Below are positions 53,999-63,679 of a stretch of DNA of 64,000 nt, piece by piece; position 1 is the first letter of the stretch; the number at the start of each line of letters is the position of its first letter. Source of the DNA: Cytophagales bacterium (lineage in GTDB: Bacteria; Bacteroidota; Bacteroidia; Cytophagales; Cyclobacteriaceae); contig JAFLBR010000001.1 in assembly GCA_017303795.1 (NCBI GenBank), positions 434,001 through 498,000 of the forward strand, written 5' to 3'. The position numbers and the translations under genes were made by a program. Below the pieces are notes generated by a model, which saw only the letters and a program-made list of their open reading frames with translations, did no database searches and was not told where the DNA came from.

Positions 53999-56424
53999 GG
54001 TGCAACAGGTTTAAGGGTAAGCGTAGCTAAGGCTGACTTCAGGTTTGCATCAGGGCTAAACTGAAACGGGTAATGATTGCCATTGGCCCAGGTGTTCAAC
54101 ATATTGTTGTAATACGGACTGCCCGGATTACCCGATTGTCCGCCCGGATAAACACCCCAGGCTCGCACGCCCGTCTTTTCCAGACTTACCACCATGCGCC
54201 AACTGGGACCATGCCTGCGCGATGATGCATTAACAATATCATGGTTGCCGCCATGCTGAACGTGAAAACTGAAGGCGGGCAACCCTTGCAACAAGTGCCC
54301 GACAAAAGTGTCTTTAAAATCGGCCCAACGCGGTTCTTTTTTCTGATCCACTTTCCATTTTTCTATGGCATCCACACCAGTTATAAAAGCTTGTTGAATT
54401 ACCTCCCGCGCGGTTTCCCTTGTGGGAGTATCGGTTATATCAAAGAAACTCAAATCGGGTTTTTCTTTGATGAGTTTGATAGTAGTATAGGCAGTGGGGT
54501 AGTCCAATGCTACTTTAGCGTTTTTGATTTCATCCCATACCAATGGAAAGAGTGCATCCCACCAGGCTTCATAGTAAGATGCACCTTCGGAATTCACATC
54601 GTTTTCGTAATCCCAGGCTTTAAGAATGGTGTACGCACTTTTTTGTGCTTGCGTAAATTGTGTGGTGTCTAAGTAATTCAAAAAGGTGGGTAAACTTTCT
54701 TCGGCTTTCAGATTATAATTATCAAACTGTAGTTCCATCATATCCCTTGGGGTGATGTCGCTCATCTCACTCAACAGTTTGTTAATTCTTCGGTTGCGGT
54801 AAGCTTCGTAGCTGGTAGCATTGATGTAATACGGATAGGTATTATCAACCGGATATTGATTGGCCGAACTTACAAAACCCCGCGCAGGATTTTTATACAT
54901 CACGTTCTGCTCGTTAGGGATAAACGCCTGCCATTCGTTTCGCATAAGCGTGCCATCTAAAATATATTTACCTTCTTCTTTTCGCCTTACCGGAAACCGG
55001 CCCTGAATGCGCATGGCTATATCTCCGCTTACGCTGGCAAACACAAAGTTTTGCGCAGGCGAAGCATAATGGTTTAACGCATCCATATACTCCGCGTGGT
55101 TCTTCGCCCGATTCATTTTAAAGAAGGTGAGAATCTCTTCGGAAGGATCGTGGGCAATCCAGCGCAAGGCGAAATGTTTCATCTCATTATCGCCTTTAAA
55201 ACGTTCATCATACAAAACCGGACCATGATGGGTAAAGGTGATGGTATCGTAAAAATCAGGTTTACCTTTTACCTTGAACGTTTCAACTACTTGTCGGGTG
55301 GCCTTCCACACATCATCGCTTTTGTATTCGCGTTTCGATTTGTCTTTGAATTCAATTTTATACCAATCAATCAGATCGCGCTGCGCATTGGTTACGCCCC
55401 AGGCAATAGAATCGTTAAAGCCACTGATAACCGCAGGTGCACCCGGCAACGATGCGCCCATTACATTTACACCCGGTGCCTGTAAATGAATAACATACCA
55501 GATGGATGGAAGCGAAAGACTTAGGTGTGGATCGTTACTTAAAATGGGTGACCCGCTATGGGTTTTCTTGCCACTCACTGCCCAATTGTTACTGCCCACA
55601 TCCGGGGGCGATTTCTCTAACGGTTTCACATCAACTAACTCATTGGGCAAAGCCAGTGTTAAACTGTCGATGGTAATAGGCGTGAAGTTCCAGTTGCCGG
55701 TGTTATCTACAATCGGGTCGCCCACGTTTTCATTATCAGGCCATACCAGATCAATCAAGGCTTTATCAAAAAGTTTCAGCGCGTTGGTCATCTCCAGATC
55801 TTTGTCGCCACTATTCAGCGTAAGCGCCATATTCTTCAGCAGCAAACCACATTTCAAATTTGTCCAGAGTTCAGGTTCATAGCCTAATAGCTTATACTCA
55901 AGGGGCAAGTCTTTGTAGCGAAGCGATTGAATGTATTGGTTGATTCCCTGCGTGTAGCTGCTCACCATACGGGCGGCAACCGGGTCGGCCTCCATAGCCT
56001 TTAAAGCATTTTCGGCTGCGTAAACCATACCGCGTCTGCGTTGCGTACGGTCGTAGTCCAACGCTGCATCGCCAATTATTTCTGAGATTCTTCCGGCCGC
56101 AGCATGTGTTTGAAACTCCATCTGCCACAGGCGGTTACGGGCCGTAATGTAGCCTTGCGCCAGGTACAGATCGTCATCGTTTTGGGCATAGATGTGGGGG
56201 ATGAGCAGACTATCGTAGCGGATAATAACTTCGGCTTTCAGTCCGGTAAGATTCAGGGTTTCGTCTGGGATTTTTTTGGTTTCGGCATTTTGCCAGAATC
56301 CCCCGAAAGGGTTTAAGAATTTACCCAGCGGTGGAACAGGCGAACCAAAATTCCAGCCTCGATTAAGGCAATACACCAATCCGACAGTTATAATAAGCGA
56401 GACACCGACCTTTACGAGTTTCAT
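53995..56424 (-). CDS. Penicillin acylase family (Ntn-hydrolase) precursor
   Basis: 809 aa. An N-terminal hydrophobic signal (VGVSLIITVGLVYCL) is followed by an alpha-chain region (LIPHIYAQNDDDLYLAQGYITARNRLWQME). Next comes the autocatalytic processing site VGSNNWAVSG, with the nucleophile Ser278 becoming the N-terminus of the beta chain. Conserved LSNDPHL and GFNDSIAWGVTNAQRD follow. The family includes penicillin, AHL and cephalosporin acylases; the real substrate here is unknown, and quorum-signal cleavage is one possibility. It is probably periplasmic. Confidence 0.9.
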   Translation of the reverse strand: MKLVKVGVSLIITVGLVYCLNRGWNFGSPVPPLGKFLNPFGGFWQNAETKKIPDETLNLTGLKAEVIIRYDSLLIPHIYAQNDDDLYLAQGYITARNRLWQMEFQTHAAAGRISEIIGDAALDYDRTQRRRGMVYAAENALKAMEADPVAARMVSSYTQGINQYIQSLRYKDLPLEYKLLGYEPELWTNLKCGLLLKNMALTLNSGDKDLEMTNALKLFDKALIDLVWPDNENVGDPIVDNTGNWNFTPITIDSLTLALPNELVDVKPLEKSPPDVGSNNWAVSGKKTHSGSPILSNDPHLSLSLPSIWYVIHLQAPGVNVMGASLPGAPAVISGFNDSIAWGVTNAQRDLIDWYKIEFKDKSKREYKSDDVWKATRQVVETFKVKGKPDFYDTITFTHHGPVLYDERFKGDNEMKHFALRWIAHDPSEEILTFFKMNRAKNHAEYMDALNHYASPAQNFVFASVSGDIAMRIQGRFPVRRKEEGKYILDGTLMRNEWQAFIPNEQNVMYKNPARGFVSSANQYPVDNTYPYYINATSYEAYRNRRINKLLSEMSDITPRDMMELQFDNYNLKAEESLPTFLNYLDTTQFTQAQKSAYTILKAWDYENDVNSEGASYYEAWWDALFPLVWDEIKNAKVALDYPTAYTTIKLIKEKPDLSFFDITDTPTRETAREVIQQAFITGVDAIEKWKVDQKKEPRWADFKDTFVGHLLQGLPAFSFHVQHGGNHDIVNASSRRHGPSWRMVVSLEKTGVRAWGVYPGGQSGNPGSPYYNNMLNTWANGNHYPFQFSPDANLKSALATLTLKPVAP

Positions 56425-56534
56425 AGTTGAGGAGAGTAATGAGTAATAATCTGTAATTCAATGTGAATTGTCAATTATCGAAGTCAATTGTTTTTGCTTA
56501 ATTTTAGGCCTTTATTGAGAATTCACGCAGCGAA

Positions 56535-57077
56535 ATGGCGGTAAAAGAAGTGCTTGGCAAGTACAGCAAGGAGCAGATTAAGAAGGCGGCCCAGATAAAG
56601 GCCCTTTTTTTTGATGTAGATGGCGTGCTTACCGATGGGGGAATCATTTACGATGATACCGGTCGCGAAACCAAACGCTTCAATGTAAAGGATGGTTATA
56701 TCATCAATCACCTGAAGCGAGCCGGAATCTTAGTTGGGATTATTACGGGCCGAGATTCGAAAATTGTAAGCAACCGTGCGGCTGAGTTGAAGTTGGATTT
56801 TTGCCATCAGGGTATAATGGATAAGTATAGTGTGTTTGAAAAACTGATGGAGTTTCACAAACTAAAGCGCAAGCAAGTGGCTTATATTGGCGATGACATC
56901 AACGACTTGCAGGTGCTGCAAAACTGTGGCCTTTCAGCTTGCCCGGCCGATGCATTGGGTTATGTTAAAACCAGAGTTGATTTGGTTACCGATGCCCGTG
57001 GGGGCGAAGGCGCAGTTCGAGAATTGAGTGATTTGATTCTGGCCGCGCAAGGGTTGTTGGATAAGGTGTTGAAGTAG
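56535..57077 (+). CDS. kdsC: KdsC-like HAD phosphatase (KDO 8-phosphate phosphatase)
   Basis: 180 aa, typical for KdsC. HAD motif I FFDVDGVLTDGG (D27, D29), motif II IITGRDS, and motif III/IV YIGDDINDLQVLQ are intact, with VKDGYIINHL and the conserved tail. It would release KDO from KDO-8-phosphate for lipid A core or capsule. A related NeuA/N-acylneuraminate-9-phosphatase role cannot be ruled out. It precedes the exopolysaccharide locus. Confidence 0.9.
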   Translation: MAVKEVLGKYSKEQIKKAAQIKALFFDVDGVLTDGGIIYDDTGRETKRFNVKDGYIINHLKRAGILVGIITGRDSKIVSNRAAELKLDFCHQGIMDKYSVFEKLMEFHKLKRKQVAYIGDDINDLQVLQNCGLSACPADALGYVKTRVDLVTDARGGEGAVRELSDLILAAQGLLDKVLK

Positions 57078-57228
57078 GAATTAGATAATGGTGGAGCTTT
57101 TTAAAGCAAAGACTCGATTTTTTTCTAATAAACAAATTGCATAAATGTAATTCAATCTAACCTCTCAAAACCTAAGAAGTGGGAGCAGGTGTTTTTTGGC
57201 ATTTTCACTAAACATAAATTTTACCCTT

Positions 57229-57726
57229 GTGAAAAACTGGTTTGTTTTTTACACCAAAAGTAGGCAGGAAAGAAAAGTTCGTGAGTTGTTATTAAGACGA
57301 GGTTATGAAGTTTTTCTGCCGATGCAGAAAGTAATGCGTCAATGGAGTGATCGGAAAAAGAAAGTTGACACTCCTCTATTCAACTCATACATTTTTGTTC
57401 ATGACACTGAGGATAAAATTCCATTAATTGTTCAAACACCTGGTATTGCGTGGAATATCCGACACAACGATAAGCCAGCAGTTTTGCAGACTAGAGAGTT
57501 AGAGATAATTCAGCGTTTTTTAAACTCTGGGTTATTATTGGAAATTCAAGCTGTTCAAAACCTGGAAGTTGGAAATCCTGTCCAGGTAATTGATGGTGCA
57601 TTAAAAGGCATGGTAGGCACCTTACTCAAAACAAGTGACGGAGAAAGATTTACGGTCGCTCTAGAATCGATAGGGCAAACCATGCTTGTGCGAATTGATA
57701 GGCAATTGCTTAAAATTAAAAAGTAA
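57229..57726 (+). CDS. NusG-like (UpxY/RfaH-type) transcription antiterminator
   Basis: About 165 aa from the GTG at 57229 (MKNWFVFYTKSRQERKVRE), the position where NusG paralogues start; the upstream TTG at 57196 is less likely. An NGN domain contains VFYTKSRQERKVRELLLRRG and PLFNSYIFVH. A KOW motif region VGNPVQVIDGALKGMVGTLL follows. In Bacteroides such UpxY proteins stop premature termination in capsule operons. It is placed at the head of this EPS locus and is followed by a terminator-like hairpin before the next gene. Confidence 0.88.
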   Translation: MKNWFVFYTKSRQERKVRELLLRRGYEVFLPMQKVMRQWSDRKKKVDTPLFNSYIFVHDTEDKIPLIVQTPGIAWNIRHNDKPAVLQTRELEIIQRFLNSGLLLEIQAVQNLEVGNPVQVIDGALKGMVGTLLKTSDGERFTVALESIGQTMLVRIDRQLLKIKK

Positions 57727-57733
57727 AGATTTT

Positions 57734-57766
57734 GCGAGTAAATTTATTACTCGCGGTACTTTTTTT
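57734..57766 (+). terminator. Terminator-like hairpin after the NusG-like gene
   Basis: GCGAGTAA (57734-57741) and TTACTCGC (57747-57754) form an 8-bp stem with a 5-nt loop, followed 5 nt later by seven Ts (57760-57766). It lies 8 nt after the NusG-like stop and 15 nt before the next gene. This could be a conditional terminator that the antiterminator overcomes. Confidence 0.55.
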
Positions 57767-57781
57767 AGTTAATTTTGAGCA

Positions 57782-58306
57782 GTGCTTGATACATTAATTA
57801 CATCCAAGACTCGCATTCGCATGTTGTTGAAATTCTTCACCAACAGTACATCTACAGCCTATTTGCGTGGATTGGCAGAAGAATTTGGTGAATCCACAAA
57901 TTCAATTCGACATGAGTTAAATAATCTTTCAAGAGCGGGTTATCTGGTTTCCACAGAAGAGGGCCGTACTATTCAATATCGGGTTAACACACATCATCCG
58001 CTTTATAACGAGGTCAAAAGTCTTGTTCATAAATATTTAGGCCTCGACAAAATTATAGAAAACATTGTTTCAAAACTTGGTGATTTAAGAGCGGCCTACA
58101 TAATAGGAGATTATGCACATGGAAAGGACACTGGAACAATAGAACTTTTACTAGTTGGTGAAATTGATAGGAATTATTTGACTAATCTGGTTAACAAAGC
58201 CTCTGGCTTGATTAGTCGAAACATAAAAGTTATTCAAATGACTGAAGCAGACTTTGCTAAAGAAAAATATCAAAGCGCTTTACTGGTTTGGGGAAATAAG
58301 GATTAA
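57782..58306 (+). CDS. Winged-helix regulator with nucleotidyltransferase-like C-domain
   Basis: 174 aa from GTG at 57782. The N-terminal ArsR/MarR-like winged helix has YLRGLAEEFGESTNSIRHELNNLSRAGYL and a beta wing STEEGRTIQYRVN. The C-terminal part (about 95-170, LRAAYIIGDYAHGKDTGTIELLLVGEIDR) resembles the minimal nucleotidyltransferase (MNT) fold, with GDYAHGKDT in the place of the usual GSxARGExxxxSDxD site. The catalytic Asp pair is not obvious, so it may only bind a ligand. Proteins of this plan are often found in polysaccharide loci of Bacteroidota. It probably regulates this EPS cluster. Confidence 0.75.
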   Translation: MLDTLITSKTRIRMLLKFFTNSTSTAYLRGLAEEFGESTNSIRHELNNLSRAGYLVSTEEGRTIQYRVNTHHPLYNEVKSLVHKYLGLDKIIENIVSKLGDLRAAYIIGDYAHGKDTGTIELLLVGEIDRNYLTNLVNKASGLISRNIKVIQMTEADFAKEKYQSALLVWGNKD

Positions 58307-58390
58307 ACTATTTAGTTGATCCATTTTTTTTTAAACTCACTGGGACTGAGGAGGCGGAGCTGTAAGAGATAAACAAGATTTTTTGAAAAA

Positions 58391-59335
58391 ATGAAGGTTT
58401 TTATTGCTGGTCATAATGGAATGGTGGGCTCAGCTATTTGGAGGAAACTGGCAAGCACAGGTAATTTTAATTTGATTGGTAAAACCCGATCAGAGTTGAA
58501 TCTATTAGATCAAGCTGCTGTATCTGATTTTGTGATGAGAGAACACCCTGATGTGATTGTAGATGCTGCAGCAAGGGTTGGCGGTATTTTGGCAAATGCA
58601 ACATACCCATATCAGTTTCTGATGGAAAATCTTATTATTCAAAACAATCTAATATCAGGTGCCTTTGAGACTGGAGTTAAAAAATTTGTCTTTCTGGGGA
58701 GCTCCTGTATTTATCCTAAACTCGCACCGCAGCCTCTTAAAGAAGAATATATGCTTACCGGGCCATTGGAATCAACCAACGAGTGGTATGCCATTGCTAA
58801 AATTGCGGGCGTTAAATCAATTGAAGCCTTAAGAAAGCAATACCAATCCGACTATGTAAGTTTAATGCCCACCAATCTTTATGGCCCATTTGATAATTTT
58901 GATTTAGCAACATCTCATGTTTTGCCCGCATTAATCAGAAAATTTCATGAAGCTAAAATGAACAACAATGCGACTGTAACACTTTGGGGCTCGGGTACAC
59001 CACTACGCGAATTTCTTCACGTTGACGATTTAGCTTCAGCGGTTTTGCTTGCTATTAATTCTAAATTGAGCGACCATCTATATAACGTGGGTGTTGGAGT
59101 GGATCATTCCATTTCTTCTATCGCAAAGCTTATTCAAAAGGTAATAGGCCACGAAGGTGAAATTATATGGGATACTGAAAAGCCAGATGGAACACCGCGA
59201 AAATTGTTGGATGTAAGTAAGTTAAACCAAGCCGGCTGGCAGCCAAAGATTACTCTAGAAGCTGGACTAAAATCAACGTATCAATGGTTCCTTGAAAATA
59301 TTAGTCACTTGAAAGAAGTAAAGATCAATTTATAA
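58391..59335 (+). CDS. fcl: GDP-L-fucose synthase
   Basis: 314 aa short-chain dehydrogenase (epimerase-reductase). Rossmann motif GHNGMVGSAIWRKL, the catalytic YAIAK, FLGSSCIYPKLAPQPLKEEYML, VMPTNLYGPFDNFD-like LMPTNLYGPFDNF and EFLHVDDLA. It converts GDP-4-keto-6-deoxymannose, the product of the Gmd enzyme encoded next, to GDP-L-fucose with NADPH. The two genes lie 18 bp apart. Confidence 0.95.
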   Translation: MKVFIAGHNGMVGSAIWRKLASTGNFNLIGKTRSELNLLDQAAVSDFVMREHPDVIVDAAARVGGILANATYPYQFLMENLIIQNNLISGAFETGVKKFVFLGSSCIYPKLAPQPLKEEYMLTGPLESTNEWYAIAKIAGVKSIEALRKQYQSDYVSLMPTNLYGPFDNFDLATSHVLPALIRKFHEAKMNNNATVTLWGSGTPLREFLHVDDLASAVLLAINSKLSDHLYNVGVGVDHSISSIAKLIQKVIGHEGEIIWDTEKPDGTPRKLLDVSKLNQAGWQPKITLEAGLKSTYQWFLENISHLKEVKINL

Positions 59336-59353
59336 ATAGTTTCTAAAGTAAAC

Positions 59354-60472
59354 ATGAAAGTTGCATTAATTACTGGAGTAACAGGTCAGGATGGTGCCTA
59401 CTTGGCTGAACTTTTATTAAGTAAAGGCTACATGGTGCATGGTATCAAAAGGAGATCTTCCCTGTTTAATACTGAAAGATTAGATCATCTGTATCAAGAT
59501 CCACACGAATTGGCTCCTAAATTTAAACTTCATTATGGAGATTTAACTGATTCAATGAATGTTACTCGTATCATTCAAGAAACTCAACCAGACGAAATCT
59601 ATAATCTTGGTGCCATGAGTCATGTGCGTGTAAGTTTTGAAATGCCTGAGTATGTTGCCAACACAGATGGAATTGGGACATTAAGAATTTTAGAGTCAGT
59701 AAGATTACTTGGCCTTAGTAAGCGTACGCGTATCTATCAGGCTTCAACCTCTGAGTTATACGGTAAAGTAATGGAAACACCTCAAAAGGAAACTACTCCA
59801 TTTTATCCAAGATCGCCCTATGGTGTGGCAAAATTGTATGCCTATTGGATTACCATAAATTATCGCGAGGCATATAATTTATATGCCTGCAATGGTATTT
59901 TATTTAATCATGAATCTCCATTACGAGGAGAAACATTTGTTTCTAGAAAAATTACAAGGGGAGTTGCTCGCATTGTTCTTGGCTTTCAGAAAAAAATATA
60001 CCTGGGAAATTTAGATTCTAAACGAGATTGGGGCCACGCAAAGGATTATGTAGAGGCTATGTATTTGGTTTTGCAACAAGATCAACCCGAGGACTACGTA
60101 ATAGCAACAGGGGTTACAACTTCAGTACGTGATTTTCTTATAGCAGCTTTTGAACATCTTGGTATTGAAATCTCTTTTAAGGGTACGGGACTTGACGAGG
60201 TAGGATTTGTTTCGAAAATAAATGAAGTCATAGACGGGTGTGTTTTAAAACAAGGGGATGAGGTAGTTAATATTGATAGCCGCTATTTCAGGCCAACTGA
60301 AGTTGATTTGTTGCTTGGGGATGCTGCAAAGGCTAGAATAAAATTAAAGTGGCGGCCGAAGTATAATTTAACCGATCTTATTAATGAAATGGTAGATGCT
60401 GATTTGACAATAGTTAGGAAAGAGAAACATCAGCAACTTGGTGGTTTTAAAGTATTTAGAAGTCACGAATAA
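59354..60472 (+). CDS. gmd: GDP-mannose 4,6-dehydratase
   Basis: 372 aa, standard length. Rossmann motif [18 protein letters not shown], then [18 protein letters not shown], the catalytic Thr/Glu/Tyr region [13 protein letters not shown] and [12 protein letters not shown], and [18 protein letters not shown]. It makes GDP-4-keto-6-deoxy-D-mannose, the first step towards GDP-fucose or GDP-rhamnose. The presence of fcl next to it indicates fucose. Confidence 0.97.
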   Translation: MKVALITGVTGQDGAYLAELLLSKGYMVHGIKRRSSLFNTERLDHLYQDPHELAPKFKLHYGDLTDSMNVTRIIQETQPDEIYNLGAMSHVRVSFEMPEYVANTDGIGTLRILESVRLLGLSKRTRIYQASTSELYGKVMETPQKETTPFYPRSPYGVAKLYAYWITINYREAYNLYACNGILFNHESPLRGETFVSRKITRGVARIVLGFQKKIYLGNLDSKRDWGHAKDYVEAMYLVLQQDQPEDYVIATGVTTSVRDFLIAAFEHLGIEISFKGTGLDEVGFVSKINEVIDGCVLKQGDEVVNIDSRYFRPTEVDLLLGDAAKARIKLKWRPKYNLTDLINEMVDADLTIVRKEKHQQLGGFKVFRSHE

Positions 60473-60509
60473 AAATCAGATGCTTTTCTCTATTTTTGAA
60501 AAGAAAAAA

Positions 60510-61295
60510 ATGATAAAGTTTTACTTACGGATTAGTTGCCTCGTAATAATTTTATTCGGGCTATTCTCTTGTGTGCCTAACAGAAGGATTCAGTTTTTAC
60601 AAAAGGCAGAGGCTACCAATTTGAAACTTGATACAGTAATTAGAACATATGACATTGCTTTATCTGAGTATAGGCTGCAATCCGATGATCAAATTTCTGT
60701 TCAGTTTGAGAGTCTAACCCCTAAAGAATTTGATTTTCTGAATGGTGAATCAACTGCAAGTATTTCTGCGTCTGGCACTTCTTTGCAAGCGGGTGGTAAG
60801 TTTATTGATCAAAATGGAGAAATTCCATTTCCATTTATTGGTAAGGTTAAACTTGGCGGAAAAACAATTTTTGAAGCGCAGGAATACTTACAACAGATTT
60901 CTGATAAATATCTAGACTCTCCTATTGTAAAAGTGAGTTTACTAAATTTCAGAGTAACATTTTTAGGCGAAGTTTTAAAAGAAGGTACTGTAACGCTAAA
61001 TAATAGCAAGGTTTCTTTGTTGGAGGCTATTGGATGGGTGGGTGGCTTAACTGATTTCGGAGATCGGCAGAAAGTTAAGATTATAAGGACCTGGGGTAAT
61101 AAAACGCAGGTACAGTATGTCAATCTTTTAGATGAGGATTTTATTAATTCCCCATATTACTTTGTTCACCCCCACGATGTAATTATTGTAGCTCCAGCCA
61201 AAATAAGACCAATCATGAAGTACTCGTCACAAAACCTTGTGCTGCTGGCAACTGTAGCCAACCTTTTAATTCTAGTGGTTAACTTAAGCAGATAG
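60510..61295 (+). CDS. Wza-like polysaccharide export lipoprotein
   Basis: About 261 aa from ATG at 60510 (MIKFYLRISCLVIILFGLFSC), which gives a lipoprotein signal with lipidated Cys; upstream in-frame starts at 60438 and 60480 overlap gmd or add a non-signal stretch. The polysaccharide biosynthesis/export domain has YRLQSDDQISVQFES, and SLBB-like segments (VSLLNFRVTFLGEVLKEGTV, VSLLEAIGWVGGLTDFGDR) follow. A C-terminal hydrophobic helix (NLVLLATVANLLILVVNL) may cross the outer membrane, as in Wza. Exports the polymer together with the Wzc-like protein. Confidence 0.9.
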   Translation: MIKFYLRISCLVIILFGLFSCVPNRRIQFLQKAEATNLKLDTVIRTYDIALSEYRLQSDDQISVQFESLTPKEFDFLNGESTASISASGTSLQAGGKFIDQNGEIPFPFIGKVKLGGKTIFEAQEYLQQISDKYLDSPIVKVSLLNFRVTFLGEVLKEGTVTLNNSKVSLLEAIGWVGGLTDFGDRQKVKIIRTWGNKTQVQYVNLLDEDFINSPYYFVHPHDVIIVAPAKIRPIMKYSSQNLVLLATVANLLILVVNLSR

Positions 61296-61297
61296 AC

Positions 61298-63679
61298 GTG
61301 GATCCTAATCTAAAGGCAAATCAGGATTTTTGGAAAGCAAATGAACCTGCTTCGCAAGGTTTTTCAATAGATTTTAAGAGAGTTAGTTATAGATCTTTGC
61401 GTTATTGGTATGTGGTTATTGGCATTCTGGCCGTATCCTTAACCTTTGCCTGGTACAAAACGAGATATGCAACCAGAATTTACCCGGTTTCAGCATCAAT
61501 TATTATTCGCGAGCGTGAAGAAATTAGTGGCGGTGAGTTACTTTACAAAAATGCAATTGTAGATCCTTACCGAAATTATCTAAACGAACCTTATATATTA
61601 AAATCAATTCCCTTGATAAAGCGGGTGGTTGAAAATCATCACTTTCAAGTCTCTTTTTTAGAAGAAGGCTATGTAACATCCAGTGAGATTTATGAGCAAT
61701 TACCGGTTGATTGTGAGGTTCTCTCCGCGGTTCAAAATGGTGTATCATTTGGATTTGTGGTACTCGATCAGGAACATTACCAGTTAGGCAACTCTGCGGA
61801 AGATCAGGGCGGAGTATCCAAATTCAGATTTAATGATTCAATTTTTTTTAGAGGGATGAGTCTTAGGATAACCAGAGTAGTAAATCGGAACATTGAAAAG
61901 TGGTTTGGTAGAAAGTATCAGTTAAATATAGGGTTGCCTGAACGGATTTCTGAATCGTATTCCGGGCGACTGCAGGTTAGCTGGGCAGAACAGGGTGCAG
62001 GAGTTATGAACCTGTCGATGTCGGGGCCAAATCCAAAAAAAGATATAGATTTTTTAATAGCCTTAGTAGATGAATATCAACGCTACGACTTAGAAAAAAA
62101 GAATCTTGCTGCCGAACGAACTATTACCTTCATCAATCGTCAGTTAGATGAAATAAGTGATTCCTTGCAACTGGTTTCAGGTATTATGCAAAAATATAAT
62201 CGTGAATTATCCGTGCAGGAAAATCAGGGTCAGGCTCAACTTCTCTTCGAAAAACTTTCTGATCTGGAAAAGCAAAAATTAGAATTCGACTTAAAATCAA
62301 AATACTACGCTTACATTGAAGATTATTTATCATCAACGGACTCTCTCAATCAGGTACTTCTACCTGCTGCGATGGGAATTACTGACCCCATTCTTAACGG
62401 CCTGGTTACCCGCATGATTGAACTTCAGGCTACCGTTAGACTGAATCGCACGAAAAGCAATATAGAAAACCCTCTTTATCAAAATTCGGTAAAGCAGGTA
62501 TTGCGAACTCAGCAAGATATTTTGGAAGGCATCCGGTCGCAACGGGCGACCGATGGTATAAGAACAGCATCTTTAAAAAATCAAATTCAGTTGCTGGAAA
62601 AGCAACTAAGATTATTGCCTGTTACGGAACAGGAAAAATTAGAGATAAGGAGGAATTATACGTTGTTAGAAAATCTTTATGTGTTCTTACTCCAGAAAAG
62701 GTCTGAAGCAGCAATATCCAAAGCTGCCAATACATCTGATATTGTTCCAATAAATTCCCCGGTAGCTGGTGGTGCCACCTCCCCCAGGCCATTTCAAAAT
62801 TATGTTATTGCTCTTGTTGTGGGTATTGTGCTACCGATAATACTTTTTGTACTATTAGAGATACTAAATAACAGGGTTCAGTCTCGCGAGGATATTCATA
62901 AGTACACCAGTATTCCTTTTATGGGTGGCATTGGTCATAATGATACCGATTTAAGTCTTGTGGTGAAGGGTAAGCCTAAGTCAGGAATCTCCGAATCCTT
63001 TCGTGCTTTAAGATCTAACCTCAATTTCTTTGTTCAAAATCAAACTGGCAAAGTTTTTATGATAACCAGTTCTATTAGTGGGGAGGGTAAAACCTTTACT
63101 ACAATTAATCTGGCGTCTGTTTTTGCCTTATCGGGTAGAAAAACTTTAATAGTTGGGGCAGACATGCGCAGGCCAAAAATCTTTTCCGATTTCGGCCTTA
63201 GCAACGATAAAGGACTAAGTACTTACTTATCAGGCATGCATAGGTTAGAAGAAGTAATTCAACAAACTGAAATCCCAAACTTGTTTCTTGTTTCGGGTGG
63301 GCCAGTACCTCCCAATCCATCTGAATTACTTATGACAGAGAGACTTAATCAATTTAAAGGCGAGGCGCTAAGTCAGTTTGATTATGTGATTTTTGACACA
63401 CCTCCGCTGGCGCTAGTGACGGATGCTTTCGTTATTTCTAATCAAGTAGATCATACAGTATTTGTAGTCCGTCAGAATTATACTTCCCGCGATTTTTTGA
63501 AATCCATCCAAGATTACTACGCGGAAGGTAAACTCAAAAACATGAGTGTTCTGTTAAATGATATCGTTAAGTCGGGCTTGGGCTATGGCTACGGCTACGG
63601 CTATCAATATGGCTATTCTTATCAATATGGTTATGGTATTCGCAAGCGAAAAAGCGGAAGTGGTTACTACGAAGAGTAG
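61298..63679 (+). CDS. Wzc-like polysaccharide co-polymerase and tyrosine autokinase
   Basis: 793 aa from GTG at 61298, 2 nt after the Wza-like gene. An N-terminal Wzz domain with TM helices at about 33-52 and near 505-525 (VIALVVGIVLPIILFVLLEI) is separated by a long coiled coil. The cytoplasmic BY-kinase has Walker A SGEGKTF (Lys598), a Walker A' VGADMRRP, Walker B YVIFDTPPLALVTDA and a C-terminal Tyr-rich tail with repeated Gly-Tyr (about 763-780). Phosphorylation of the tail controls chain length and export. Confidence 0.92.
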   Translation: MDPNLKANQDFWKANEPASQGFSIDFKRVSYRSLRYWYVVIGILAVSLTFAWYKTRYATRIYPVSASIIIREREEISGGELLYKNAIVDPYRNYLNEPYILKSIPLIKRVVENHHFQVSFLEEGYVTSSEIYEQLPVDCEVLSAVQNGVSFGFVVLDQEHYQLGNSAEDQGGVSKFRFNDSIFFRGMSLRITRVVNRNIEKWFGRKYQLNIGLPERISESYSGRLQVSWAEQGAGVMNLSMSGPNPKKDIDFLIALVDEYQRYDLEKKNLAAERTITFINRQLDEISDSLQLVSGIMQKYNRELSVQENQGQAQLLFEKLSDLEKQKLEFDLKSKYYAYIEDYLSSTDSLNQVLLPAAMGITDPILNGLVTRMIELQATVRLNRTKSNIENPLYQNSVKQVLRTQQDILEGIRSQRATDGIRTASLKNQIQLLEKQLRLLPVTEQEKLEIRRNYTLLENLYVFLLQKRSEAAISKAANTSDIVPINSPVAGGATSPRPFQNYVIALVVGIVLPIILFVLLEILNNRVQSREDIHKYTSIPFMGGIGHNDTDLSLVVKGKPKSGISESFRALRSNLNFFVQNQTGKVFMITSSISGEGKTFTTINLASVFALSGRKTLIVGADMRRPKIFSDFGLSNDKGLSTYLSGMHRLEEVIQQTEIPNLFLVSGGPVPPNPSELLMTERLNQFKGEALSQFDYVIFDTPPLALVTDAFVISNQVDHTVFVVRQNYTSRDFLKSIQDYYAEGKLKNMSVLLNDIVKSGLGYGYGYGYQYGYSYQYGYGIRKRKSGSGYYEE

